Made by a program: the position numbers and the translations under genes | NCBI GenBank assembly: GCA_033026295.1 | Contig: CM065175.1 | Span: 3,151,501 to 3,215,500 of the forward strand | DNA: 64,000 nucleotides | From: Channa striata | Taxonomy: Eukaryota; Chordata; Actinopteri; Anabantiformes; Channidae | Direction: 5' to 3' | The notes under the pieces: model-generated | What the model saw: only the letters and a program-made list of their open reading frames with translations | Database searches by the model: none | What the model was told of the DNA's origin: nothing | In this document: piece by piece, positions 48,094 through 59,675 of the stretch | How the letters are laid out: each line of letters begins with the position of its first letter | How positions within the stretch are numbered: the first letter of the stretch is position 1

Positions 48094-49514
48094 AATTTAT
48101 CTTTAATTGTATATAGTACAGAGACCATTTTCCCTTTACTCAGCACTGCAACTTTAAAAACTGTGACCTTACTGTTTATTTGAAAGGGTATGTAATATGT
48201 CAGGGTCTCTCAGTACTTTAGTTGCCAGCACAGGGAGCCTGGTTCAGGGCATTCCAGTCCAGGGTAAGAGTAAGAGGTTCCTTTCACAGGTGGAGCAATC
48301 TGTGAATGTTGTTAACCGCTTTAAGGAGGGAAAGAGATCTCAAGAATCTGAAACATTCCTTCACTCTGTGCTCACCTGAATGGGCAAGGGAGACGCAGAG
48401 AAAGCAGAGAGGAGTGGCTGCCTATATCTGTGTCATCATGTTGAGAACTTAAAACAGCAGCCTTTCACCTATGGCCTTACTTATGGGCGAGGATAAAAAG
48501 TGGGGCATTCAGACAGAGCTCACACTGTTTGGTTTATGTTTCAGCTGCTCATGTCGTTCGGGCATGATTCCAGTATTTGGAAATGAATGGAGGCTTGATT
48601 ATGGGTGTAGGTGCTCCATGCTTCCTCTGTTACTGTTTATCTTTCCACTGCTAGGTCACCCTGTCTGTGGAGGAACTTCAAGACTGTTTTAAGGCAAATT
48701 TAGTTGTAGATTTTTGTCCACAGTTGGTGTCACATAGAATAAGCATTGCTATGGAAACATCTTGTAACATAAACTTGAAGTCTTTATTTTGGTGTTTTAA
48801 TTTTAATGTCATGTCCATAGAGCTACACTTCAGATATCAAATGGAAAGGAGTCATAAAATGTCAGGAGCTAGCCCTTTGAATTGCTGCAGCAAAATCACA
48901 TTTCATAGAGCCTTTATCTGAGAATATTAGGGCTGGGGCAGCATATTATGTAAAAAAAAAGGCTTTTACTCTTGCTGTGCATTCTATGCAGTCAGGATTG
49001 AATTATGGGCACACTGCAGTTGTATTGGTCTCAGCTGGATAAATTCAATTCACTATAAGCTACTGGAAACAAGCACTCGGCTAACACAAGCTTATATTCT
49101 GCTGCTTATATATTCAGATTTATGTAGCAGAAACATTATGCTTTAGTTCTGCTCCCTCTTTGTCAGCAGATTCCTGCTTTTCTCTTACATGTCCATTATG
49201 GGTCATATAAAGTCTAAGGTCAAGTCGCTACTGTGATATCACAGAACAGAGCAGAATAATTTGCCAAAGTACTATTTTTAACTTCCTTTCCTCTAACAGA
49301 ACAAGAATCAACACATTTGTTTTCCACATGCCTTGAGCCAAGAGCTCTGAGAGCAGCCGTTGCTTATCCCCAAAGAAATGAGCTTCCCATTCTGTTTTGA
49401 GCTAATGCTGTCCTTTAAATATATGGTACCATGCCATTGGAATCATCGTTCTGCTGGTCTGCTACTAATTTCTGCTTTAAATATTTTTTTCTCCTTACAT
49501 GTTGTCCTCTGCAG

Positions 49515-50633
49515 GCCTGGCGATTGTGGACAAAACTCTGTTATGGTCAAAAATGGCTCCTCCTCTTCTCCCCACCCTTCCTCCTCCTCCTCGCAATCTC
49601 TCTGATGACACTCACTCTGCCATTGCCTGTGCCACACGCTGACATTGACTGGCGGTCATCTCGTGCTTTGAGCTCTGCTGGGGAGTTCAAATCTGGGCTC
49701 AGAGGCATGGTGACCCTGCCAGCTGCTGTCGTCCAGCAGCCACTCCATCACATTCATAGTGGGGCCTGGAAAACAAGTACTGGAAAAGAGAAAACTAAAC
49801 AGTCAATACTAACTGAACAATTTGGGGATGTAGCTGGTGAAGACAAAAAAACCATCAAAAGACAGAAAGAGAGAAGTCCTGCACGCTTAAATGGAAATAA
49901 ACACAAAATCAGAGTTACTGCTTCCAATGGACAAATGTTTGCAGGCACCATCCAGCATCTAAGCACTCATCACCATCCCGGTCTCCCACAGTTTAGAATC
50001 AACACCAAAGGGCCAAAGTCTAAATTTACGCCAAGGGACCACAGTGTTGAAAGCAAATTCAAAACAGCACATATCTCTGCTCCAGCATACACACTAATAA
50101 GTGACAGACGAGCTGCAGACAGACAGGCCATCAGATGGAGGGATAGACACACAAAAAGAAATGCAGAAACGCAAATGCATGGCAGCAATGCAAGTACTAA
50201 ACGTCACCTTGCTTTGGCAAAACACAGAAAAGAAAAAAAGCACTCTGAGAAATCTGACAAAATCAGTTTGGAGCAGCAGGCTGTGAAAAAGCCCTCCAGT
50301 AGTCTAAAAAAGCACCATAATCCCTCTGAGGATCCCTCTGAAGCAAAGAATAATTCCCAGTTATCGGACCAGAGAAAAGCTTTGTCCAAACAAAAGGAAG
50401 CTAGAAAAAAAGATGAGAGTGGCAGGTGTCTGAGTTTTACAGATCAGGAGTTCACAGACAGTGACCACGGGAGTATCAAGATTAGAGCAGACCTCTGGCC
50501 TCTCCCCTGGCTTAGTGATGACGACATCCAGAAGATGGAGCTACTCGCAGAGGGTGAAGTGGTTAGCAAGACCAGGGTGCCTGCACATGGACAGGTACTC
50601 CAAGTGGCTCTGGATCTTCATGCACACCGCCAG
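49515..50633 (+). CDS. gask1a: gask1a exon 2: signal anchor, linker and start of conserved GASK1 region
   Basis: This is the large coding exon of Golgi-associated kinase 1A (FAM198A), a secretory-pathway membrane protein of the GASK1/FAM198 family. It carries 373 codons. The acceptor is a pyrimidine tract ending CTCTGCAG; the donor is CAG|GTACAG at 50633/50634. Counting from the proposed exon 1 methionine, residues ~15-37 form a leucine-rich hydrophobic segment (WLLLFSPPFLLLLAISLM), probably a type II signal anchor. A long Lys/His/Ser-rich, low-complexity lumenal linker follows. The last ~50 codons hold the family-conserved block PWLSDDDIQKMELLAEGEV and PAHGQVLQVAL. The open frame extends upstream to an ATG at 49431, but that part precedes a good acceptor and looks intronic. 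An internal ATG at 49605 would lose most of the anchor. GASK1A is preferred over GASK1B because of the GEVVSK...PAHGQVLQV block; the paralogue remains possible. Confidence 0.8.
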
Positions 50634-51325
50634 GTACAGTAATTACATTAAGTGTATATTGAGACAATAGTCATGGTTGTAGCCTGCATCACTAGTTATT
50701 GTGATAATTTTCAATTCAATTCAACTTTATTTATATAGCATTTTACATAATAAAGTCAAGACTATACAAACATTTAGAGAAAACCCAACAAATCCCCCTT
50801 GAGCAAGCCATAGGCAACAGTGGAGAGGATAAACTCCCTTTAAGGAAAGAAACCTCCAGCAGAACCAGGCTCATGGTGGGCAGCCATCTGCCTTGGGGTG
50901 AGTGGAAAGTTAAGGGAGAGAAAAGAACAGAGCAATGAAAGCAACAACAAAACACTGGGCAGGTTGGTAGGACCAGTAGCTGCGCACTGGAAGACACACA
51001 GCTACAAAGCCGGGGACAGCTGAGGACAGGGACAGAGAGGGAGAAAGACGACTACAGGACAAAGAAGACACAGAATTAATGTCATACAGTGGTGACATAT
51101 AAATGTGGTGTGAGAGGAGAGAGTGAAGAGAAGAGGAAAGTGGCTCAGTGCCCCAGAGTCCCCCAGCAGTCTAAGCCTATAGCAGCATGACTATAACCAA
51201 CTATAAGCTTTACCAAAGAGGAAAGTTTTGAGCCTAGTCTTAAAGTCATAAGTGTTCGCAACAAAAGTTATTTGATTTACATGAAAAGTAAATAGAAAGA
51301 AACAATTTATTTTTCTGTTTTTCAG
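50634..51325 (+). other. gask1a: gask1a intron 2, mostly an antisense L2 3'UTR
   Basis: This 692-nt intron starts GTACAG and ends TTTCTGTTTTTCAG. About 540 nt (50709-51246) are an L2-clade LINE 3' end on the opposite strand, including its (TTGAA)n tail. Without it the intron would be only ~155 nt. Both flanking exons are phase 0. Confidence 0.75.
50709..51246 (-). mobile_element. L2-clade LINE 3'UTR, within gask1a intron 2
   Basis: Has the (TTCAA)n tail on the left and the same 3'UTR module as the other copies, ending at GAGCCTAGTCTTAAAG. A gap of ~25 nt relative to its relatives lies just after the tail. It is antisense to the gene. Confidence 0.85.
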
Positions 51326-51751
51326 CTGCAACCACACATGAGAGATTCACCCCAGGGTGGACATTCAAAAAGTAACAGTGACCGCTGCCAGGAGGGCTAT
51401 TGCTCTCTGATCAAACGTACTGATGACTGGTTTGAGGTGTTTGCCTTCCACCTGGACAGAGTGCTGGGACTCAACAGAAGTCTTCCTGCAGTGCTAAGGA
51501 CTTTCCACAGTGACATTCTACCATACCGGTACATCAGCAGCATCCCAAGACCCGTAGTGTGGTGGGACCCAGGTATTCAGCACCTCTCTGATGGAGACAA
51601 TGACCAGAACTCAGTACCACTCAGCTGGGTTCAGTACCAGCAGCTGCTGAGGCTCCACTGTGGGACAGAAACAGAAATCGGGTCATACCCCTGTGTTGGT
51701 GTCCACCATTCAGAGTGGGGGAGACTGGCTCTCTTTGACTTTTTGCTACAG
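51326..51751 (+). CDS. gask1a: gask1a exon 3: conserved GASK1 domain
   Basis: This exon is 142 codons and phase 0 at both ends (acceptor TTTCTGTTTTTCAG, donor CAG|GTAAGA at 51751/51752). It encodes the diagnostic core of the GASK1/FAM198 family: CQEGYCSLIKR, then FEVFAFHLDRVLGLNRSLPA (which includes the N-glycosylation sequon NRS), FHSDILPYRY, RPVVWWDPGIQHLSD, DQNSVPLSWVQYQQLL and finally HHSEWGRLALFDFLLQ. The family acts in the Golgi and secretory pathway; enzymatic activity of this paralogue is not well established. The FHSD...PYRY and WWDP...QHLSD blocks fit GASK1A better than GASK1B. The remaining ~130 C-terminal residues (the Cys-rich CCGF block and the C-terminal segment) should be in further exons; I did not find them before the window ends. 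Confidence 0.88.
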
Positions 51752-54700
51752 GTAAGAATGTGTTTTTTACGTCATGCACTTTTTACGTCATGCCCTTGCT
51801 TCTTTCTGCAGGACAGAGATCAAACACACAAGCCGCAGCATCTTAAAAAAATGTATAGGGGAAATAATTGACCTAGAATAGGCAGAGTAACTGAGAGGTG
51901 AGAGGGAGGATTCTTACATGAGACAGGAAAGAGTTTCGGGTGTCAGGCTGTTTGCAGTTTACAGCTAAATGTAGTTTAAATGTTTCCAAAAATGTCTAGT
52001 TTGTCAGTTAACCACTGACATGCAAAGTTACAGGCTTGTGATAGTCACATTAACTCCAAGGATCTTCTTTGGATCTCACTACGCTACTAAAACCTGTACA
52101 ACATCCCACCTCGCAACCTACACTGGAGTTGAAAAATAACAAAACCTCAATAAGCATAAAAATTACCCAGGCACAGTTTATCAAAAATCTCACCTTAAGG
52201 TCCAGTTACTGGAGAATTAGTAACCTGGTCAAAAACACTAAACACCTCTAATCAACTCACAGGTGTCTTGTTGACTTCCCTCACTAGTCACCCTCTTATA
52301 CAGTCATTCAGTTTTGGAAGACATACTGATGGATTTAACTGTTAAATCAAAGAGATATTCAGTCACATGGAAATGTTCTTGTCTCTATCTACTGACTTCT
52401 GTTTTTTAATGATCTTTTCACAGAGCTCTGTGGAATGCAGGTTTTTTGATAAGAATACTCTAAACCCATTCACTGGGTTTAAACCCAATCAACTCTCTTC
52501 ACCTGTGAGGATTTAGATAAGTTATAAGGGGTGAACAGATATACATTCACACATTCTTTTAAACTTATTTCAATTAATTAAGTTACTTTGTAGAGATCTG
52601 TCATTTTCAAACAAGCCAAAATAAATGAACCACAGTTCAATGTTGTAAAAAAAGAAATGGTGAAAATGTCCAGAGAAATGAATACTTTCAGAAGCACTGC
52701 GATAAAAAGTTTGCTTCTGTGTGGCCACAAATCAACATTTTATAGTCAGACAAAACACCAGCATTAATAAGTTAATGGAATCAGCTGAGTGGGGACATTA
52801 ATCTTAGAAAAGGCACAAGGATGGTTTCTTAATTAGGTTTTTGTGTTAGTAATCCCTTCATTAATAATACATTTTTCCACAGACACCAAAAAGTTCTCCA
52901 AACCCCATTTTCTATGCATTTAATGTAGTTGTCTCTTGAACTTTGCACTTTGAACTTCGCATTTGCATTGAATGTGTTCATCTGTTTAGAAAGGGGTATA
53001 GTGTGGTGGAAAGACTGACTGTCTTTTTCCAATTTCTGAGTGTAATGAAATATCAGATAATGAATTTTATTTGATGTAAAGATTAAGAGATTACAACAGG
53101 CCACATTTCTTTCGGTAGTTCATAATAATAAGCAATACCTACAATCTACATGTTTGTTTATCTACAGGAGAGCGTGTCCAGGATATTGGGGTATCAGTGT
53201 CAGTGTCAGTGTCTGTGGGTTTGGAATGGGTGACGGCTCAAATAATAATCCCCTACAGCCTTCGATCTGGATATTAGTGTGTATGCACTTCACTTGAGTG
53301 TGGTCATGTGTGCGTGTGGATTTACATTCAGAGCGGAGATCATTTAAAAGGTGTCAGCTGCCAGAGCTGTTGTTCCTGTGAGTATTAAATGAACAGACCA
53401 CAGCAGCCACACTCAAGTTTGTTATGATGTACAAAGACTCTGACCATTGTCAGTACAGCCCACAGTTTCACATTTAAAAAAGAAGAAGAACAAGCTAAGA
53501 CAATAATTCTGGTAATGCTTCGAAAATGGGTATTTTCAGCACTGATTGCTCTTTCTGGTCACAAACATGTTGTTCAATAAAATTTGAAACCTCTCTCTGA
53601 GTTGGCCATGAGATAGACTGGAGACCTGTCCAAAGTGAACACGCCTCTTGCCCAGTGACAACTGGTAAAGTGATTGATGGCGGTGGATAGATGGTTACAA
53701 AATACAGGACTTTGATTCGTGAAACATCCACCTTTGTCCCAGTTTTTAGTCAGTCACCATTGCTGTACTTTTTCAACTTTACCACAACCATCTTATTTTT
53801 TATGACTAAACCAAACGCATGATATTGACCTTTGAAACATAATAGCATATGGAGCAGGTACCTACTGGCCCATACGTATGATGCTGATAACAGCCGATAA
53901 TTACCAGTGAATGGCATGTTAATATCTGAAGGACTACATCTAAATCTATGACCCAAAAAGTTTTTTAGTATGGACACTCCTATCATTCTTTTTTACTCTT
54001 TGACTAATCAACTTGCATTGTCTGTTTTTCCTGCTCCATTTATGCTTACAAACAAACCAGAGTCTTAAGATTAGCATTTAAATGAAAACCAGGAGTTATT
54101 TAAGACCTTTTAGAAGGCCTGAGGAAACCTCAAAAATAGGCCACTGAGGTCAGTGGCTGCCTTTGCAATCATACAGCATGTCACAGGCTCTGACTTTCAA
54201 CATGATGTAGCATGGAAAATGTTTAACAACACACTAGTAAATATTGCCCTTTAGTGAATGAAATGACACAGTTATGGCTGGAGAACAAAAGGGTAAGTTC
54301 TGAGGCAGTTACTGAGGGAAATTGCTGCATTTTTACTGTAAATTAGAAAGCAAAGAAATTGTGATTATGTGTTTTCTATGCCGTGTCTTCATTTCATATA
54401 TTAATATCTGGTAATGTCTATTTTCACTGAGTAAATGCCCTATGTGAGACACATACAGTGAGAAAACCAATAAGTCTACATCACAGCATAATTTAAAAGT
54501 CCCTTAAAAATGCTCTTTACACCACTGGAAATATGATGTGATTTTCTACAAGAAGGAATACTTGAGTTCGGCTTAAGTCAGAATGTTCTGATAGCTTTGA
54601 TGGTGCCCAAGGCCAAAATGACCCAGCACCTGTTTGATGTCTGCCTCAGAGTGTCTGAAAATAACAAAATTGCTTTCTCATTTTATCATTGTGAGTTCCA

Positions 54701-55367
54701 CTTTTTTAATCAACACTAATCATGAATAACTGATCATAGCAGCTACAGGAAGCACAGGACAAATCATATTACTGTTATTATCAAGCAAAATGCAGAAGTC
54801 ATTTGTGGATTTGTCAACCTATTCATTGTTCCGTCTTTTTCTTTCCGACTTCATGCATTTATAGTTGCTGTCATTCATGAATACATAGCGTAAATGTATT
54901 TCAGCCTCGGTACTGTTCAGCATTTCACCTCCTCAGTGGTGAGTTTGCTCTGACATGCTCCACTGCAGAAACTGCACCTTGTCACTGATTTCACAGCCTC
55001 CAGTAGTTTTGTTCTGCTTTGTTCTGTCCAAACACTGAGATGGAACGTTTATCTAATACCCATCTAAAGTGTGAGTTGGCTTGAATATGAATAAGACATG
55101 AGGCAGCTCTCTCCCCCTCACTGCCAGATGTCAATCCCTGTAACAGGGCCAGGCTCTAATAGCCTCCTATCGATCAGCTAAGAGCCGCTGAACGTGCCAC
55201 TGAACACTTGTTTCTACCTGCTCCTTAAACACCTCCCTGGTCTCTGATAGCATGGAACCAAACACCAAAGGCACAGGAAGTGCCATGTGAAGGACACATG
55301 CCCAATCATCCACATAGTGGCAGTTGAGGAAAACCTGGGGAGGGCAGAGGAGCAGAGAATAAGGTGA
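51752..55367 (+). other. gask1a intron 3 (start), no further exon seen
   Basis: The sequence after the exon 3 donor is AT-rich. The exon 3 frame stays open past the donor to a stop at 51869-51871, so intron retention would add 40 residues. A SINE 3' fragment lies near 53.6 kb. I looked for the Cys-Cys-Gly-Phe coding block and for the C-terminal block of GASK1 and saw neither. Confidence 0.5.
53611..53690 (+). mobile_element. 3' fragment of the same common SINE-like repeat, diverged
   Basis: AGATAGACTGGAGACCTGTC followed by CCTCTTGCCCAGTGACAACT and TGGATAGATGG match the repeat 3' half with several changes. Confidence 0.6.
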
Positions 55368-57500
55368 CAAGGCACTTTACATAATAAAGTCAAGACTATA
55401 CAGACATTTAGAGAAAGCCCAACAAATCTCTCTTGAGCAAGCCATAGGAAACCGTGGAGAGGAAAAACTCCAGCAGAACCAGGCTTAGAGTGGGCTGCCA
55501 TCTGCCTTGACCGGTTGGGGTGAGTGGAAATTAGAGAGAAAAGAAAAGAGCAAAAAAGCAACAACAAAACATTGTGCAGGTTGGTAGGACCAGTAGCTAC
55601 ACACTGGAAGACACACAGCTCCAAAGCTCTATATATGTCTCCCCCTTTACTCATATATAGAGTAAAGAATATTGGTGCTAACACAGGGCCTTGTGGAACT
55701 CCATATCTGACTTTTGTGTGCATGAAAGATTCATCATTAACATGAACAAATTGGAATCTATCAGATAGCTAAGATTAAAACCAATTTAGTGCAGTTCCTT
55801 TAATCCTAATTACATGTTCTAGTCTCTGTAATAATATTTTGTGATCAATAGTGTCAAATGCATCACCTAACAGAACTAGCATAGAGACAAGTCCATCATC
55901 TGAAGACAAGAGAAGATCGTTGGTGACTTTAATCAGTGCGGTTTCTGTGTTAAGATGAACTCTTAATCCTGACTGAAATTCTTCAAAAAAGTAATTTCTG
56001 GGCAGGTGATCAAATAATTGCTTTGCAACTACTGTTTTTAAGTATTTTAGAAATATAGGGAGGATTGGATATTGGTCTGTAATTGGAAAACACCTGGATC
56101 AAGACAAGGCTTTTAAGTAGGGGTTTGATTACAGCTACCTTATAGGCCTTTGGTACATACAATACAATACACTAATACAAATGTGTCTAATAAGGGTAGA
56201 GCATCTTTAAGCAGTCTAACTGGAATAGGGTCTGGCAGGCATGTTGTTGGTTTTGCTGACATAATAGTTGAAGGTAACTCAGCAAGACCTATGGGTACAA
56301 AACAGTCTAAAAGGGATTGAAGCCTTACTGATGATTCAAATTCTGTTGTATTTGTGGGAAGGATCTGGTATTTTATTTTCTCTAATAGCTACAATTTTAT
56401 TTGTGAAGAAATTCATGAATTCATTGCAGCTAAGCGTTGAGGTAATACTAGTTTCAGCTGAACTGTGGCTCTTAGACCGCCTGGCTACAGTGCTGAAAAG
56501 AAACCGGGGTTGTTCTTATTTTCCTCTATTAGTGATGATTAATATGCTGTTCTGGCTTTACGGAGAGCTGGGAACCTAGAATTAGTTGAATTAGCTTAGG
56601 GGCGGTTCTTCTGAATGAGTGGAATGCCACTTTCTATCTAGTTTTCATGACAGCTGCTTTAGGTTGCAGGTTTGTGAGTTATACCATGGAGATCGCCTGT
56701 TCAGATTTAGTGCCTTCTTTTTCAGAGAGGCAACAGTATCGAGTATTGAACGTAGTAATGCTGCATACTTATCAGTCAGGTAATCAACTTGTACAGGAGT
56801 ACAGTTAATGAGGCTACCCTCAGTTTTATTGGTACATGATGAAGTAAATGATGAAGGAATCATTTCCTTAAATTTGAGTAAGAGTAAGACTCTCAAATGA
56901 GTTATAACTATGTTTAGGTCTAGGGTTTATTGGTAAGCTTGAGTGATAGATGACTGCTACTTTTCCACTTCGGCCTGATCTTCTAGGAACATGATAATTA
57001 CTATGACTTGGGGGTGTCAACTCATTTAAACTAACTTATTCTCTCTCTTAATAATCCACATTTAATTGTTTTAGGTTTTTGTTCAGTAAGAGGAGTAGTC
57101 CTAACTTTTATTAAGTTATTATGATTTACTCCTCCACTGCTCATTTTTGGTTTGTGAAATTTAGTTGATTGGGGAACAGACACAGTCTGTAGGTGTTGTG
57201 GGGGGGTGACAGCGGTAAGGATACTGCAGAGAGGGTTGTAGAACTGGATCTCTGCGTCCTAGGCTTAACTCTGGATTGTCGGCCATATTTTTACTATAAG
57301 ACAATGGTACCATCCAAAGTAGTATGAATACCATCTCTCCTAATCAGCCTAGGTTTTCCCCAGAAACGTTTTCAATAGTCTATGTAGCCCACATCGCTTG
57401 CTGGAACCACCTAGACAGCCAACGGTTGAATGACGACATGCAGCTATCTATGTCGTCACTCATCAAGTTTGGCAGGTATCCAGAAAAAACTATGGAGTAC
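55368..57500 (-). mobile_element. L2-clade LINE, patchwork copy with 3'UTR, RT, linker and EN pieces
   Basis: 3'UTR at 55368-55625 is fused directly to RT sequence (TLYMSKGGDIY at the junction). RT, degraded, runs to ~56250. The linker at 56896-56645 encodes VDYLTDKYAALLRSILDTVA and LNRRSPWYNSQTCNLKQ. An EN remnant near 57040-56890 encodes NELTPPSHSNYHVPRRSGRS and VAVIYHSSLPINPRPKHSYN. The 5' limit is approximate. Many stops and at least three internal deletions are present. Confidence 0.75.
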
Positions 57501-58052
57501 AACATTGTTTATCTTTAGTGAGAACAAAATTATGTCTACATCACCATATAAAAAATTCTGCCTTAAAACCCTTGATAGACCTTTCAAACAGAAAATTGTA
57601 GTTTTGCTATTTGGCTCCTTAGTGTAGCTCCCTTAATCACAGCTGTGTAAATAGCAATCACTGTTTGACTCAGCGATTATGTTATGTTATAACAGAGGTA
57701 CATGTGCATTTGTTTACAAGCTGAAGCCATTTGTTTACAAGTTATTCCACCAGTAATCATCAGACTAAGTACCTCCTAGTATGCTAAGCTCTCCACTCTT
57801 GGAATGGAATAGGCACCAATAACTGAAACAAGTAAGCTAAACCTAAAAATGAAAATGGATAAGAGAAAAAGTTTGTGTGTGGAGATAACGTCCAACATTT
57901 GTTTTTCCTTTGACCAACCAAAAATCTGATCAAAAGTTTTTCAGAGAATAAAAAGTCCACAAATATGACATCTCTTTTTTCCCTGAGCCTTTCTGGTGTT
58001 CACTAGTGGTGTAGGTCAATATTGCTCCGTTTCCATAGAATAACTGGACTAT

Positions 58053-59312
58053 AATTCAATTCAATTCGATTCAACTTTATTTATATAGCGCCAGTTTACA
58101 ACAATGTCATCTCAAGGCACTTTACATAATAAAGTCAAGACTATACAAACATTTAGAGAAAATCCAACAAATCCCCATTGAGCAAGCCATAGGCAACAGT
58201 GGAGAGGAAAAACTCCCTTTAACAGAAGAAACCTCCAGCAGAACCAGGCTCAGGTTGGACGGCCATCTGCCTTGACCGGTTGGGCTGAGTGGAAAGTGGA
58301 GAGAAAAAAGAACAGAGCAACAAAAGCAACAACAAAACATTGGGCAGGTTAGTAGGACCAGTAGCTGCGCACTGGAGTACACACAGCGCCAAATCCGGGG
58401 ACTTCTGAAGACAGGGACAGAGAGAGGGGGACAGAGAGGGTGAAAGACGACTACGGGACAAAGAAGATAGAGAGTTAATGTCATACAGTGGTGACATTAT
58501 AAATGTGGGGTGAGAGGAGAGAGTGAAGTAAAGAGGAAAGTGTCTCAGTGCAGAGTCCCCCAGTAGTCTAAGCCTATAGCAGTATGACTATAACCAACTA
58601 TAAGCTTTATCAAAGAGGAAGGTTTTGAGCCTAGTCTTAAAAGTAGAGAGTATGTCTGCTTCCCGAATCTGGACTGGGAGTTGGTTCCACAGGAGAGGAG
58701 CTTGATAGCTAAAGGCTCTGCCTCCCATTTTATTTTTGGATTAATTGGAGGCTTTTTAGAGAGTTACTGGGGCAGCCTGAAAGTAGAGAATTAGAGTAGT
58801 CCAATCTAGAAGTAACAAATGCATGGACCAGTTTTTCAGCATTGCTTTGAGACAGGATGCTCCTAATTTTGGCAATGTTTCTTAGGTGGAAGAAGGCTGT
58901 TCTAGAGATATGTTTTATGTGTGAGGTAAACGACAAATCCTGGTCAAAAATGACTCAGAGATTCCTTGCAGTACTACTGGGGGCAAGAATTATGTCATCT
59001 AAAGTAGCGATATGGTTAGAAAACATATTTATTAGACTTTTAGGCCCAAATACAATAACTTCAGTTTTATCTGAGTTTAGAAGAAGGAAATTATACGTCA
59101 TCCATTCCCTTATGTCCTTTAAACATGCTTGTAATTTGATTAATTGATTTGTTTCATCAGGTTTCATAGATAGATATAACTGTGTGTCATCACCGAAAAT
59201 TGTGTTTTCTAATAATGTTGCCAAGGGGAGACATATATAGAGTAAAGAGTATTGGTCCTAATACAGAGCCTTGTGGAATTCCATAACTAACTTTTGTGAA
59301 TGTGGAAGAATC
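58053..59312 (-). mobile_element. L2-clade LINE, 5'-truncated, 3'UTR plus RT C-terminal part
   Basis: Has the (TTCAA)n tail at 58053-58073, a nearly complete 3'UTR to ~58735, then RT sequence on the - strand: SFTSHIKHISRTAFFHLRNI, AKIRSILSQSNAEKLVHAFV, TYNFLLLNSDKTEVIVFGP and DDTQLYLSMKPDE. A small deletion removes the YA of the YADD block. Truncated at 59312. Confidence 0.85.
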
Positions 59313-59378
59313 TGTAGTCAAGTGTATTCCAGTGTGGGTATTAAAAGTGGCAGCAAGGACAAAGAAACATTATGGAAT

Positions 59379-59675
59379 GATTTCCCTTTCATAAAGCCTA
59401 GTTTTCAATTTGAGAGCCTACTTTAATGATTTTTATTTTTAGATTTTTTGCCCTTGCACTGAAAATGTTCCTCATTCAAATTTCCTCTGCTCACACTCAA
59501 AACTGTCTGCGTGCTCTCAGATTTTCTGTGATCACATTCAAACTCTCCTACAGCTACTGCTTACAAAACTTCTGGGCTTGGATCTCTGCGCCCTCTTTCA
59601 GAACTATCCTGAGACAACCCTGTCCAAAATCCAGCCAATAGGATTCATGCGGACAATCACGTAACAGGGGCAGGC
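59379..59675 (+). repeat. Left arm of a long inverted repeat (~297 nt)
   Basis: Starts GATTTCCCTTTCATAAAGCC and ends near AATCACGTAACAGGGGCAGG. It is the reverse complement of 61990-62310 with roughly 75-80% identity by eye. Confidence 0.75.

Larger units (their letters stand above)
29936..49514 (+). other. gask1a: Proposed gask1a intron 1 (~19.6 kb)
   Basis: If exon 1 is right, this is one large intron from GTAAGC at 29936 to a pyrimidine-rich acceptor ending CTCTGCAG at 49514. It is filled with repeats: a SINE at 34.2 kb, a split Tc1 at 36.0-37.3 kb, two L2 copies with a COX6B retrocopy at 39.7-42.0 kb, foldback elements at 42.4-42.8 kb and a LINE at 46.2-48.1 kb. No other host exon is recognisable on the + strand within it. 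Confidence 0.45.

Noticed and set aside
49431..49514. First 28 codons of the long frame at 49431-50642 as the gask1a N-terminus
   Set aside because: They precede a strong acceptor (pyrimidine tract plus CTCTGCAG), do not resemble a GASK1 N-terminus, and the ATG sits in AT-rich sequence typical of an intron.
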